The notes under the pieces are model-generated. The model searched no databases, was not told the origin of the DNA, and was given only the letters and a program-made list of their open reading frames with translations. Source: Bryobacterales bacterium KBS 96 (GTDB lineage: Bacteria > Acidobacteriota > Terriglobia > Bryobacterales > Bryobacteraceae). From it: a stretch of DNA of 64,000 bases. This document shows, in pieces, positions 8,970 through 17,495 of this stretch (its first letter is position 1; every line of letters starts with the position of its first letter). The translations under genes and the position numbers were made by a program. Location: contig KB906767.1 of assembly GCA_000381625.1 (NCBI GenBank), forward strand, positions 595,071 to 659,070. The letters run 5' to 3'.

Positions 8970-10427
8970 CTATCTCAGGTGATCGTGCATTCCGCCCATC
9001 GACGAGCGGGCTTGCCGGACTCTCTCCATAACCTCGTCGTATCTATCGGGCTGCAGCACACGAACAAACGTCATCATGCCCTGCATGAAGCCGCTCCAAC
9101 CGGGACGCAATCCGTAATTTTCGGGTTTGTCGACCATCTGGTCCATCGCCATCATCGGCCCCTCCATGTAGGCATCTTGTGGAAATCCGGGAACGCTATT
9201 TGCGTCCTTGCTGACGCTGGCGCTCATGTCCATGTGGCCGTGTTGCATTGGCCCTGTTCCACTCATCGGCGGCATGCCGTGCATGGAGTGTCCCGCGCCC
9301 TGGTCGCCGGCCACCGGCGTGTTGGCCACCATATGATCCGAAGTCGAGCCAACGCCCAGACCGCGGCCCAGCGCCGGCCCGTAGTCCTCCCCCGCCGGAG
9401 CGCCCGGTGTTCCATTCAGCATGCCCATGCCGATATTCATGTCCCCGCCTGCCGGCATTCCGGAACCCAGGCGCGACATTGGGCCCGCAATGGACGACAT
9501 CTGGTTCATCATGTGGTGCGGTAAATGGCAGTGAATCATCCAATCGCCCGGATTGTTCGCAACAAACTCAATGTCTCTTGCCTGCGCCACTCCAACCAGT
9601 TCGGTATTTCCCGGCTGCCAGGCCACCGGGGGAATCCGGCCGCCTTCCGTGCCCGTGACATAGAACGTATGTCCGTGCATGTGCATCGGGTGATGGTCCA
9701 TACCAAGGTTGATCATGCGTATGCGGACACGATCGCCGAGGCGTACGATCAACGGCGTGATGGCCGGCCCGGATTTCCCGTTGATGACGAGCCAGTTGAA
9801 CTCCATGTTCATCGTGTTTGGCACGGTGCTATTCGGCAGGACGGCGTATTCCTGCAGCAGGAGCACAAAATCCTTGTCGACTCGCGGTGAATCCGGAACC
9901 TTGGGATGCATGATGAACGCGCCGAGCATCCCCATCATTTCCTGCATCGCCATGTGCGAGTGATAGAAAAAGGTCCCCGCCTGATGCAATGTAAATTCGT
10001 AGACGAAGCGGCCTCCGGGCAGAATCGGATCCTGGCTGATGCCGGGGCCGCCGTCCATGCTGTGTGGAATTTCAAATCCATGCCAGTGCATGGAAGTCGG
10101 TTCCGGCAGGTGGTTGTCGACGACGATCCGCACGCGATCGCCCTGGGTGATTTGAATGGTCGGTCCCGGCGCGCTGCCGTTATAACCCCAGAGGTCCACC
10201 GTTTTGTTCGGTACAAGCTGCCGCTTTACCGGTTCAGCAATCAAATGGAAAACCTTGATACCGTTATCGAGCGTGAACGCTAGATTCTCGAGATCGGGGC
10301 TTTGGACGGCCACCGGCGGTCCGGGTGGAGCACTTATAGTAGGCCGCGCCGAGGTCCCACGCGTTGCCGAAAGCAAACCAGCTCCCAAACCAAAAGCATT
10401 CTGAAAAAATTTACGACGAGCCTTCAT
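8970..10427 (-). CDS. Two-domain multicopper oxidase with Met/His-rich C-terminal tail
   Basis: Multicopper oxidases take electrons from substrates such as Cu(I) and reduce O2 to water. The ATG at 10427 gives a Tat-type leader (ARRKFFQNAFGLGAGLL); upstream codons have no signal-peptide logic. All copper motifs are present in the 485 residues: HWHG (114-117), HSH (156-158), HPMHMHGH (246-253) and HCHLPHHM (299-306). HSH and HPMH are only 90 residues apart, so the middle cupredoxin domain of CopA/laccase is missing: this is a two-domain enzyme with the type-1 site in domain 2. Residues about 310-485 form a low-complexity Met/His/Gly-rich tail (SMHGMPPM, MQHGHMDM) likely to bind Cu(I). Role in periplasmic copper detoxification is inferred. 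Confidence 0.88.
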   Translation of the reverse strand: MKARRKFFQNAFGLGAGLLSATRGTSARPTISAPPGPPVAVQSPDLENLAFTLDNGIKVFHLIAEPVKRQLVPNKTVDLWGYNGSAPGPTIQITQGDRVRIVVDNHLPEPTSMHWHGFEIPHSMDGGPGISQDPILPGGRFVYEFTLHQAGTFFYHSHMAMQEMMGMLGAFIMHPKVPDSPRVDKDFVLLLQEYAVLPNSTVPNTMNMEFNWLVINGKSGPAITPLIVRLGDRVRIRMINLGMDHHPMHMHGHTFYVTGTEGGRIPPVAWQPGNTELVGVAQARDIEFVANNPGDWMIHCHLPHHMMNQMSSIAGPMSRLGSGMPAGGDMNIGMGMLNGTPGAPAGEDYGPALGRGLGVGSTSDHMVANTPVAGDQGAGHSMHGMPPMSGTGPMQHGHMDMSASVSKDANSVPGFPQDAYMEGPMMAMDQMVDKPENYGLRPGWSGFMQGMMTFVRVLQPDRYDEVMERVRQARSSMGGMHDHLR

Positions 10428-10530
10428 GATGTATTCGAATCCTTCTTGTTTCCGTAAGACCCAGGCAGCAGAACCTGGTAACGATGGCTGACGCGTCCGG
10501 TTCCCGTCCCTACAAGAAATTCCTTCGTTT

Positions 10531-10556
10531 GTAGGTGCGCGGCATGCCTCGCCCGA
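10531..10556. repeat. Palindromic intergenic repeat, family C
   Basis: GTAGGTGCGCGGCATGCCTC followed by GCCCGA is a near-perfect palindrome centred on GCATGC. Related copies lie at 17875, 55183 and, more diverged, 25731. It separates the oxidase from the small Cys/His-rich gene. Confidence 0.65.
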
Positions 10557-10600
10557 CATTGATGGGGCGCGAGCCTAAAGAAACGACAGATAAGAAGGAA

Positions 10601-10969
10601 TCAGATACGAAGGATGGAGAGTAACAGAAATAAGGATCTGCCGGGCGGCGAACCATGCCGCCGAATCGCCGAATACGTCCCTGCGTTTCGGCCAATCTCT
10701 AGCGCCGGAACACTCGCTTGCAGCGCCGGCGAACCTACCGTCAGATGTGCTCCGGAAGGAACCAAACTATCCGGAAGCGCCGTTACCGCCGGCTCGTGGG
10801 AATGCTGGTGACCGCACCCGGAATTCTTCTGTCCCGAATCGGACGCATGATGACAAGCCGCGTGGGCCGCGGCATTGAGATCCGACGAAAAGCAAGCGGC
10901 ATCGCAATGCAGATTTGCGATTATGCCGATAACCGCAAACAGCACTACGATGTTCAGCCGGCGGCGCAT
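10601..10969 (-). CDS. Small exported Cys/His-rich protein, copper-associated by context
   Basis: The ATG at 10969 is preferred because it opens a signal peptide (RRRLNIVVLFAVIGIIANLHC); the longer frame to 11095 overlaps nirD and lacks one. The 122-residue product has a compact Cys/His patch after the leader (CDAACFSSDLNAAAHAACHH, then SGCGHQHSHEP), suitable for metal binding, and a basic C-terminus. I do not recognise a family. Small His/Cys-rich exported proteins often accompany multicopper oxidases, and this gene lies immediately upstream of one on the same strand, which supports a role as a periplasmic copper binder. That function is inference only. It may share a transcript with nirD, 55 nt upstream. 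Confidence 0.65.
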   Translation of the reverse strand: MRRRLNIVVLFAVIGIIANLHCDAACFSSDLNAAAHAACHHASDSGQKNSGCGHQHSHEPAVTALPDSLVPSGAHLTVGSPALQASVPALEIGRNAGTYSAIRRHGSPPGRSLFLLLSILRI

Positions 10970-11024
10970 ATCTCTACTAGGAGTAGCACGGCCGGCCGGA
11001 AACTGCTCGACCGCTATCCGCAGG

Positions 11025-11366
11025 TCAGGCCGCCTGCGCGTTGGCGTCCAGATCGCTGACGGCGAGCAGCACCAGCCCGTTCTCGACTCTGACATCGAAA
11101 GTGCGGACGTTCCGATGCTCCTCGTCGCACGGCTTTGTCACGCGTCCCGATTCCAGACAAAAACGCCAATTGTGCAGCGGACACGTCACCGACGTTCCGG
11201 CCACGATACCGTCGGCAAGGGGGCCTCCTTTGTGCGGGCATCTATTTTCAATCGCCGCAAACCTGTCGCCCAGATTGAAAATCGCGACCGATACAGATCC
11301 AAGTTCCACCGTCCGGCCTTCCCGCTCGGGGATATTCGACGCTTTTGTAATTTGAATCCAGGTCAT
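11025..11366 (-). CDS. nirD: Nitrite reductase (NAD(P)H) small subunit, Rieske type
   Basis: This 113-residue Rieske-fold protein partners NirB in the cytoplasmic reduction of nitrite to ammonium. Both cluster motifs are visible: CPHKGGPLADG near residue 43 and CPLHNWRF near residue 61, each supplying one Cys and one His to a [2Fe-2S] centre. Some enterobacterial NirD proteins lack these ligands, so this one probably carries a real cluster. Its ATG overlaps the nirB stop by 4 nt (ATGA), implying translational coupling and near-equal synthesis. It is the last gene of the nitrate/nitrite assimilation operon. Confidence 0.93.
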   Translation of the reverse strand: MTWIQITKASNIPEREGRTVELGSVSVAIFNLGDRFAAIENRCPHKGGPLADGIVAGTSVTCPLHNWRFCLESGRVTKPCDEEHRNVRTFDVRVENGLVLLAVSDLDANAQAA

Positions 11367-13765
11367 GTGAGTAGAGTCTCCATCGGTTGAATTTGCACGA
11401 ATTGCAAGGGAAGCGGCCTATGGCGTTCCGTCCAGGCATCGTAAGAGCGCTCCTTTGACTTTTTCAATCTATCGAGCAATGCCTGTTTTGCTTCGAGCGC
11501 TGCGTAGACGGTCTCTTTGCGAACCTTTTCGATCCCCAAGCGCTCGACGAAATCGTACGTGCGCTCGAGGTAGTTCGCATTTTCGCGATAGTACTGGAAA
11601 AAGATCATCGCGGCATCGATCGCTTCTTCCGTTGTTTGCACGGTTGCCAGAAGATCGGCCTTGCGAACGATCTTCCCGGCCGCGCCGCCGACAACCACCT
11701 GCCAACTCCCCTCCTGCCCAACCAGGCCGATATCTTTCACAGTCGCCTCGGCGCAATTGCGCGGGCAGCCAACGACGCCCATCTTGACCTTATGCGGCGT
11801 GAACAGGTTTTCCAGTCTTCGCTCCAGTTCAACTCCCGTCGCGATTGAATCCTGCGTGCCGAATCGGCAGAACTCGCTGCCGACGCACGTTTTCACCATC
11901 CGCACGCCCTTCGTGTACGCCTGGCCTGACGGCATTTGGAGATCGTCCCAGATCTTCGGAAGGTCGGACTTCTTCACACCGAGCAAATCGATGCGCTGGC
12001 TACCGGTCACTTTCACCAGGCGAACGTTGTACTTATCGGCGACATCCGCAATTCTCCGTAAGTCGTCCGGTGTCGTCACGCCGCCGCGCATCCGTGGAAC
12101 CACGCTGAAGGAACCATCGTTTTGAATGTTCGCGTGAACACGATCGTTGATAAACCGTGCCGAGCGATCTTCTTTATGGCTGCCGCATGAATTGACATCG
12201 ATCAGCCAGCTCAATGCCGGCTTACAGACCTCGCAGCCCTTACCGTCGCCATAGATATCGAGCACTTCCTGAACGGAAGTAAGCTTCTGGCTGCGAATGA
12301 TTTCCCGCAGTTGCGCCTGTGTAAACGGCACACATCCGCAGAGAACCTTTGGACCTCCGTCGCTGAAATCGGGGCAAACCGCTTTCAGAATGGCGCTGCA
12401 TGCGCCCGCGCACGTGCCGCAGCCCGAAGACGCGCGTGTTCTCTCTTTTAGTTCGGCAAGAGAGGATATCCCATACGCGTGAACCGCCTCGACAATCTCT
12501 ATCTTTGAAACTCCCATGCATCCGCAAACGGTTTCGTTATCTGGCATTGATGCGATGTCGAGCCCACCATCGGATGCCGGCGGAAACAGAAGATGCTGCC
12601 TCTTGGCGCCTAAATCTTCACCGCTACGTAACCACGCTTTGTACCGGCCTTCGTCGGAAGTATCTCCAACCAGAATCACGCCATGAAGCGCGTTATCTTT
12701 GACGAGAACCTTTTTGTAAATGCCAAGCGCCGGATCTTCATACCGCACCGCTTCGACTCCCGGCTCGTTCTCATCGACATGGCCAGCCGAGAATACATCG
12801 ACGCCCATCACCTTCAGCCGTGTTGAAAGCGTCGCGCCAGGAAAGCCGGTGGTTTTGTTTCCGGTAATGCGCGCGGCCAGCACCTCCGCCTGTTCGTAGA
12901 GAGGCGCGACGAGCCCAAACGTTACGCCGCGATGCTCCGTGCATTCTCCTACCGCGTAGATGCTCGCATCGGACGTGCGCAGATAATCGTCGACAATGAT
13001 GCCTTTGTTCACCTCCAGACCCGCGCTTTTTGCCAGAGCGGCATTCGGTTGAATTCCGGCCGCAATGACAACCATTTCAGCGGCAACCTCCTCGCCATCG
13101 GTAAACCGCAGCCCTTCCGCATGGCCGTTTCCAAGAATCGTATGAGTTTGCCGGTTCAGGATGACGCGAAGCCCCATCGCTTCCATGGCGCGTAAGACGC
13201 AAAAGCCGCCTGCCGCATCAAGCTGCCGGCTCATCAGGCTCTTCGAGCGGTGGATAACAGTGACCTCGCAGCCGCGCATCTGCAATCCGCGCGCCGCCTC
13301 GAGTCCGAGCAGCCCTCCTCCAATGACTGCCGCTTTGAGTCCGGGAGCCGATCTGTCAACCAGCATTCGGGCATCGTCAAGCGTTCGAAACACATACACG
13401 CCGTGTTTGTCGCTGCCTTCAATCGCAGGAATCAGCGGTTTGGCGCCGGTCGCAAAGATCAGATTGTCGTAGGAAACAGTGGAACCGTCATTGCCGTGAA
13501 CCATGTGATTCGCGCAATCCACACCGTCGATGCGAACCCCGAGGCGCAGGTCGATGTGGTTCCGGCGATACCAGTCGATGCCATTGAGCACGATTTCTTC
13601 AGCGTCTGCCTCTCCTGCCAGCACGGACGAAAGCAATATCCGGTTGTAATTGACGTGCGTCTCCTCGCCGAACACAGTGATATCGAACTCGTGGCCGTAC
13701 TTCAGCATCTGTTCCAGACAGGCGATCCCGGCCATGCCATTCCCAATAACTACGAGCCGCTTCAT
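11363..13765 (-). CDS. nirB: Nitrite reductase (NAD(P)H) large subunit
   Basis: Catalyses six-electron reduction of nitrite to ammonium with NAD(P)H in the cytoplasm. The 800 residues contain, in order: a Rossmann FAD/NAD(P)H reductase region (start VVIGNGMAGIACLEQ; second nucleotide fold GGGLLGLEAARGL); two BFD-like [2Fe-2S] segments (CGCMGVSKIEIVEA with SSGCGTCAGAC, then CGCVPFTQAQL with CEVCKP); a sulfite/nitrite-reductase ferredoxin-like domain; and the sirohaem-4Fe4S ligands CVGSEFC and CPRNC. Length is close to E. coli NirB (about 847). It overlaps nasA upstream and nirD downstream by 4 nt each. Assimilation rather than respiration is inferred from the operon partner. Confidence 0.96.
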   Translation of the reverse strand: MKRLVVIGNGMAGIACLEQMLKYGHEFDITVFGEETHVNYNRILLSSVLAGEADAEEIVLNGIDWYRRNHIDLRLGVRIDGVDCANHMVHGNDGSTVSYDNLIFATGAKPLIPAIEGSDKHGVYVFRTLDDARMLVDRSAPGLKAAVIGGGLLGLEAARGLQMRGCEVTVIHRSKSLMSRQLDAAGGFCVLRAMEAMGLRVILNRQTHTILGNGHAEGLRFTDGEEVAAEMVVIAAGIQPNAALAKSAGLEVNKGIIVDDYLRTSDASIYAVGECTEHRGVTFGLVAPLYEQAEVLAARITGNKTTGFPGATLSTRLKVMGVDVFSAGHVDENEPGVEAVRYEDPALGIYKKVLVKDNALHGVILVGDTSDEGRYKAWLRSGEDLGAKRQHLLFPPASDGGLDIASMPDNETVCGCMGVSKIEIVEAVHAYGISSLAELKERTRASSGCGTCAGACSAILKAVCPDFSDGGPKVLCGCVPFTQAQLREIIRSQKLTSVQEVLDIYGDGKGCEVCKPALSWLIDVNSCGSHKEDRSARFINDRVHANIQNDGSFSVVPRMRGGVTTPDDLRRIADVADKYNVRLVKVTGSQRIDLLGVKKSDLPKIWDDLQMPSGQAYTKGVRMVKTCVGSEFCRFGTQDSIATGVELERRLENLFTPHKVKMGVVGCPRNCAEATVKDIGLVGQEGSWQVVVGGAAGKIVRKADLLATVQTTEEAIDAAMIFFQYYRENANYLERTYDFVERLGIEKVRKETVYAALEAKQALLDRLKKSKERSYDAWTERHRPLPLQFVQIQPMETLLT

Positions 13766-15945
13766 TCAGTCGCTCCCGTGCGCTCCACCCGGACTGCGCA
13801 CTGCTTATAGTTCGGTTCTCTTGAAATCGGATCGAAAGCCGATTGCGTCACTTCGTTCGCGTTAGTCTCGGCGAAGTGGAAGGGCATAAAGACCTGGCCC
13901 GGCGCAACGATCTCCGTGATCCGAAGCTCCACTCGCTTCACCCGTCCGCGCCTGCTGACCACGTCTACGCGGTCGTGAGCGCGTAATGAAAGTGGTTTCG
14001 CATCGCGCGGATTCATTTCCAGCCAGGCACGCGGCGAGAGATTCTCGAGGACCGGAACTTTCGAAGTTTTGGTGCGCGTATGCCAGTGCTCCACCGTGCG
14101 GCCGCTATTAAAGACCAGCGGGTATTCCGCGTCGGGTTGCTCCGGGAACGGCTCCCATTTCGCGCGGATCAGGCGTGCACGGCCATCCGACGTCGGGAAG
14201 CGGCCGTCATGATACAGCCGGGATGGCCTCAAATCGTTTTTCCCGGACGGCCACGGCCATTGCACGCTGCCGTGCGTCGCCAGAAGCTCGTACGAGATGC
14301 CGGAATAGTCGCAAAGGCGGCCCTCGGAAACACGTCCCCATTCGTTGAAAGCGTCTTCCGGCTTAGTCCAGCCTGGGTAGATCTCTTCGCGGCAACCCAG
14401 TTCGCCCGCTATACCGAGAAAGATCTCGAAATCGGAGCGAGCCTCCCCCGGCGGCGTGACAGCGGCGTTCACCTTTCCGACGCGGCGTTCCGAGTTGGTG
14501 AAAGTGCCTTCCTTCTCGCCCCAAATTGCGGCGGGCAGCACGAGATGAGCGAGTTCCGACGTGGGAGTTGGATGAAAGCCGTCCTGCACTACCAGAAATT
14601 CGAGCCGTGAGAGGGCTTCGCGTAAAACATCCTGATTCGGAAACGACACTAGTGGATTGGTCGCAATGATCCACAAGGCCTTGATGCGGCGCGCGAGCAC
14701 TGCCTCGATGATGTCCGGATAAGCGAGGCCGCGAGCCTTCGGAATTCGCTCGACATCGACATTCCATAGGCTGGAGATCTCGCGACGGTCGACGTCTGAA
14801 TCGAATTTCCGATAGCCGGGAATGGATGATGTAAAGCTCGTCTCGCGGGATCCCATCGCATTGCATTGCCCGGTGATGGAGAATGGCGCGGCGCCCGCGC
14901 GGCCGATCTGGCCCGTCAATAATGCGAGATTGCAAATCGCGCTGACTGTATCTGTGCCCTGAGTGGAATGGTTCACGCCCATGGTCCAGCCGATGAAGGC
15001 GGCTTTTGCCCGACCGTAAAGCTTTGCCACGCGCTCAATCTGTTCAATATGCAGTCCGGTTATCCGTGCAGTCACCTCGGGCGTGCAATTTGCAACGAAC
15101 TGTTTTAGATCGTCGAACCCGGTTGTATGGTTAGTTACGTAGTTGCGATTGACCAGGTTGTCGCGAATGAGAATGTGGGCGATTCCATTTAAGAGCGCGA
15201 GATCGGTTCTCGGCTTCAACGCTAAATGAATGTCCGCCATCATCGCCGTTTTCGAAACTCGCGGATCGGCGGCGATCAACGTCTTGCGGCGGTTGCTTTC
15301 AAGAAAGCGGCAGAGAATCGGATGGTTATCCGCGATGTTCGCGCCGATCAGCAGAATGACATCGGCGCGCGCAAGGTCTTCATAAGCGCCCGGCGGCCCG
15401 TCGCTTCCGAAGCTCTGCTTATAGCCGGAGACAGCGCTCGACATGCATAGCGTTGTGTTGCCGTCGTAATGTGGCGTCCGGAAGCCAAGCTGCGCGAGCT
15501 TCCCTAACGCATAAAACTCTTCCGTCACTAATTGGCCGGTGCTGATGATGCCCAACGCTTCACGGCCATATTGCTGTTGAATGGCCACGAAGCGGCTGGC
15601 CATGGTCGCGAGAGCCTCGTCCCACGCGACCGGGAAAAATTTGCTTTGTTTCCGCAAGAGCGGTTGTTTAGCGCGGTTGTCGGCCGCAAGCGTGCGATGC
15701 TCGGCAAGACCTTTCGGGCAGAGTTTGCCGTCGTTGACAGGATGCCCGGTGGCGCCGCGGACTGCGACAGCCTTGCCGGCCTTTACCCCGATATCCATTC
15801 CGCAGCCGACGCTGCAATATCCGCACGTGGTCGGAATCCAGCGCTCCGGAATACGCCTGGCAGCCGTGAATCCCGTGAGATGGTTCCGGTCGAAACGATA
15901 CTGCGCGTTCAGGTTGTCGAGGCCCAGGCGCCGTTTCCAGTTCAT
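13762..15945 (-). CDS. nasA: Assimilatory nitrate reductase catalytic subunit (Mo-bisMGD)
   Basis: Reduces nitrate to nitrite. A longer frame opens at 16755, but the ATG at 15945 overlaps the upstream stop by 4 nt and gives a 727-residue protein that starts correctly just before the N-terminal [4Fe-4S] motif (CGYCSVGCGMDIG ... LCPKG). Then come the molybdopterin oxidoreductase core (ADNHPILCRFLESNRRK; GWTMGVNHSTQGTD) and a C-terminal dinucleotide-binding domain (NSGRTVEHWHTRTK). It lacks the C-terminal [2Fe-2S] domain of Klebsiella-type NasA, resembling the shorter NarB form. There is no Tat leader, so it is cytoplasmic. Electrons probably come from the Fe-S/membrane subunit encoded just upstream. 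Confidence 0.92.
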   Translation of the reverse strand: MNWKRRLGLDNLNAQYRFDRNHLTGFTAARRIPERWIPTTCGYCSVGCGMDIGVKAGKAVAVRGATGHPVNDGKLCPKGLAEHRTLAADNRAKQPLLRKQSKFFPVAWDEALATMASRFVAIQQQYGREALGIISTGQLVTEEFYALGKLAQLGFRTPHYDGNTTLCMSSAVSGYKQSFGSDGPPGAYEDLARADVILLIGANIADNHPILCRFLESNRRKTLIAADPRVSKTAMMADIHLALKPRTDLALLNGIAHILIRDNLVNRNYVTNHTTGFDDLKQFVANCTPEVTARITGLHIEQIERVAKLYGRAKAAFIGWTMGVNHSTQGTDTVSAICNLALLTGQIGRAGAAPFSITGQCNAMGSRETSFTSSIPGYRKFDSDVDRREISSLWNVDVERIPKARGLAYPDIIEAVLARRIKALWIIATNPLVSFPNQDVLREALSRLEFLVVQDGFHPTPTSELAHLVLPAAIWGEKEGTFTNSERRVGKVNAAVTPPGEARSDFEIFLGIAGELGCREEIYPGWTKPEDAFNEWGRVSEGRLCDYSGISYELLATHGSVQWPWPSGKNDLRPSRLYHDGRFPTSDGRARLIRAKWEPFPEQPDAEYPLVFNSGRTVEHWHTRTKTSKVPVLENLSPRAWLEMNPRDAKPLSLRAHDRVDVVSRRGRVKRVELRITEIVAPGQVFMPFHFAETNANEVTQSAFDPISREPNYKQCAVRVERTGATE

Positions 15946-17495
15946 GCCGCTCTCCCTGCCGGAACGAACGTCGCCGCGACACTCTTCGGAGTTACGCCGG
16001 CAAAAAACAGCCAGCGGCCGATCGTCTCGCCGGCAAGCGCCAGGAGCAACGCGAGCCACGCGATGCGGGTGTCGGGCGAAGCAAGCGGTAGCGCGATACC
16101 CCCGGCCAGCAGTAACCCGAGCCGGCAAAAAAATGCGCCGCGCAAACGATGCAGCAGAAGAGTCGCCGAGACACGATTTTCCGATCCTTCTTCCGCGCGA
16201 GCCAGCCAGAGTAGCTTCGCAATCTGATTGAAAAACCCGGCGCAACCCGCGGCGGCCGCTACCATTCCGAGCGCGTATGAATGACGCCACTCCGCGGTTC
16301 GAATTAGCAGCGGACCCAGCAGACAGGCAGTGAGGAAGAATTCGGAAACGGTGTAGCCGCTGTTCCATGCCGGCCGCGCGGGAACCATGTAGATTCGAGC
16401 AGAACAATAGATGCCGGCCAGACCGGTTGCAATAGCCGCTCCTCCGGCAACAGCCGCCGCTAGACTGTTGAGCATGAGCAGACAGCCATAAACTCCCGCA
16501 AGCGCCGCAAATGCTCCGAGCGTGAGAACCTCCCTGCTCAGCCAGGATCGCCGCCATGCTCTGATCGCACGGTAAGCATAAATGGGACGTCCCAGGTGCA
16601 GCGCCGATGCAAGTAGCGATACAGCGGCTAGCATCAGCGCCAGTACAACCGCGCTGAATGAGTTTGTATGAGCGCTGAAGGCGCTCAACCTCCATACGCA
16701 CGCGATGGCGCCAACCGACATCTGCGTTAACGTCAGCATGAACACCAGCGCCCAATGCGGCTGCTCGAGCCGGAACTGCCGCCGATCCACGCGATCGATA
16801 TCGACAGGCATGTCCGCGGGAAGCGTGACACGCGTTGTCGAAAGGCTATCGGCCGAGGAAGGCAATCCGGGCGCATCGGCAGCGCCGTGATCCGTGCGCC
16901 ACTGCGCTATATTTACGATCTCGATTGCGATTGCGCCTTGCGGGCATGCATCGGCACAGGCCGGCGTGTCACCATCCTGTAGGCGGTTGTGGCACAGATC
17001 GCATTTCCCGACTACGCCGCGCTCTGCGTTGTACTGTGGCACGCCATAGGAGCAGTTCCAGGTACAGTATTGACAGCCGATGCAGATGTCGGCGTCGTGT
17101 TTCACCACGCCTGTCAGCGAATCCTTTACATAGGCTTCAACTGGGCATCCGATGAGGCAGGCGGGCTCCAGGCAATGATTACAGCCCATTGAGAGATACC
17201 AGCGGCGTGTTTCCGGATAGCGGCCGCCTTCAATCTCGCCGACACGCCGCCAGTGCAGATCGCCCGGATTTCCATTCTGCTCGTTGCAGGCGACCACACA
17301 GCATTTACAGCCGATGCACTTCGTCATGTCGAAATGGAAGCGGTACTGCTCTCCGGGTAGAGGACGGCGCTGCGGAATCAATTCTCGTTTCGATTGAATC
17401 TGAACGAGAACTGCCGATGCTCCATCTCCCATCCGTCCAGGTGTAAGCGCGAAGACTGCGCCTTCGGGTGTGGCGCGTTCAAGCAGCGGCAGCAT
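15942..17495 (-). CDS. Fused 4Fe-4S dicluster and DmsC-like membrane anchor (electron-donor subunit for nitrate reductase)
   Basis: A single polypeptide joins a DmsB-type ferredoxin domain to a DmsC-type quinol-oxidising anchor. With the ATG at 17495 it has 517 residues. Cysteine sets at 60/63/66/70, 105/108/113/117, 138/141/144/148 and 165/168/180/184 can hold four [4Fe-4S] clusters. From about residue 235 on there are roughly eight hydrophobic spans (WALVFMLTLTQMSVGAIACV; VVLALMLAAVSLLASALHLG). DmsBC normally passes electrons between the quinone pool and a molybdoenzyme, here most likely from quinol to NasA. The fusion and its place at the head of a nas-nir operon are notable. No leader peptide is present, so the Fe-S part should face the cytoplasm. 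The start is uncertain (17561 is possible). Confidence 0.85.
   Translation of the reverse strand: MLPLLERATPEGAVFALTPGRMGDGASAVLVQIQSKRELIPQRRPLPGEQYRFHFDMTKCIGCKCCVVACNEQNGNPGDLHWRRVGEIEGGRYPETRRWYLSMGCNHCLEPACLIGCPVEAYVKDSLTGVVKHDADICIGCQYCTWNCSYGVPQYNAERGVVGKCDLCHNRLQDGDTPACADACPQGAIAIEIVNIAQWRTDHGAADAPGLPSSADSLSTTRVTLPADMPVDIDRVDRRQFRLEQPHWALVFMLTLTQMSVGAIACVWRLSAFSAHTNSFSAVVLALMLAAVSLLASALHLGRPIYAYRAIRAWRRSWLSREVLTLGAFAALAGVYGCLLMLNSLAAAVAGGAAIATGLAGIYCSARIYMVPARPAWNSGYTVSEFFLTACLLGPLLIRTAEWRHSYALGMVAAAAGCAGFFNQIAKLLWLARAEEGSENRVSATLLLHRLRGAFFCRLGLLLAGGIALPLASPDTRIAWLALLLALAGETIGRWLFFAGVTPKSVAATFVPAGRAA

Noticed and set aside
15946..16755. N-terminal extension of the nitrate reductase frame to 16755
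   Set aside because: The extension runs antiparallel in phase through the DmsBC gene on the same strand, reads as low-complexity Arg/Cys-rich sequence, and the ATG at 15945 has family similarity and a coupled 4-nt overlap.
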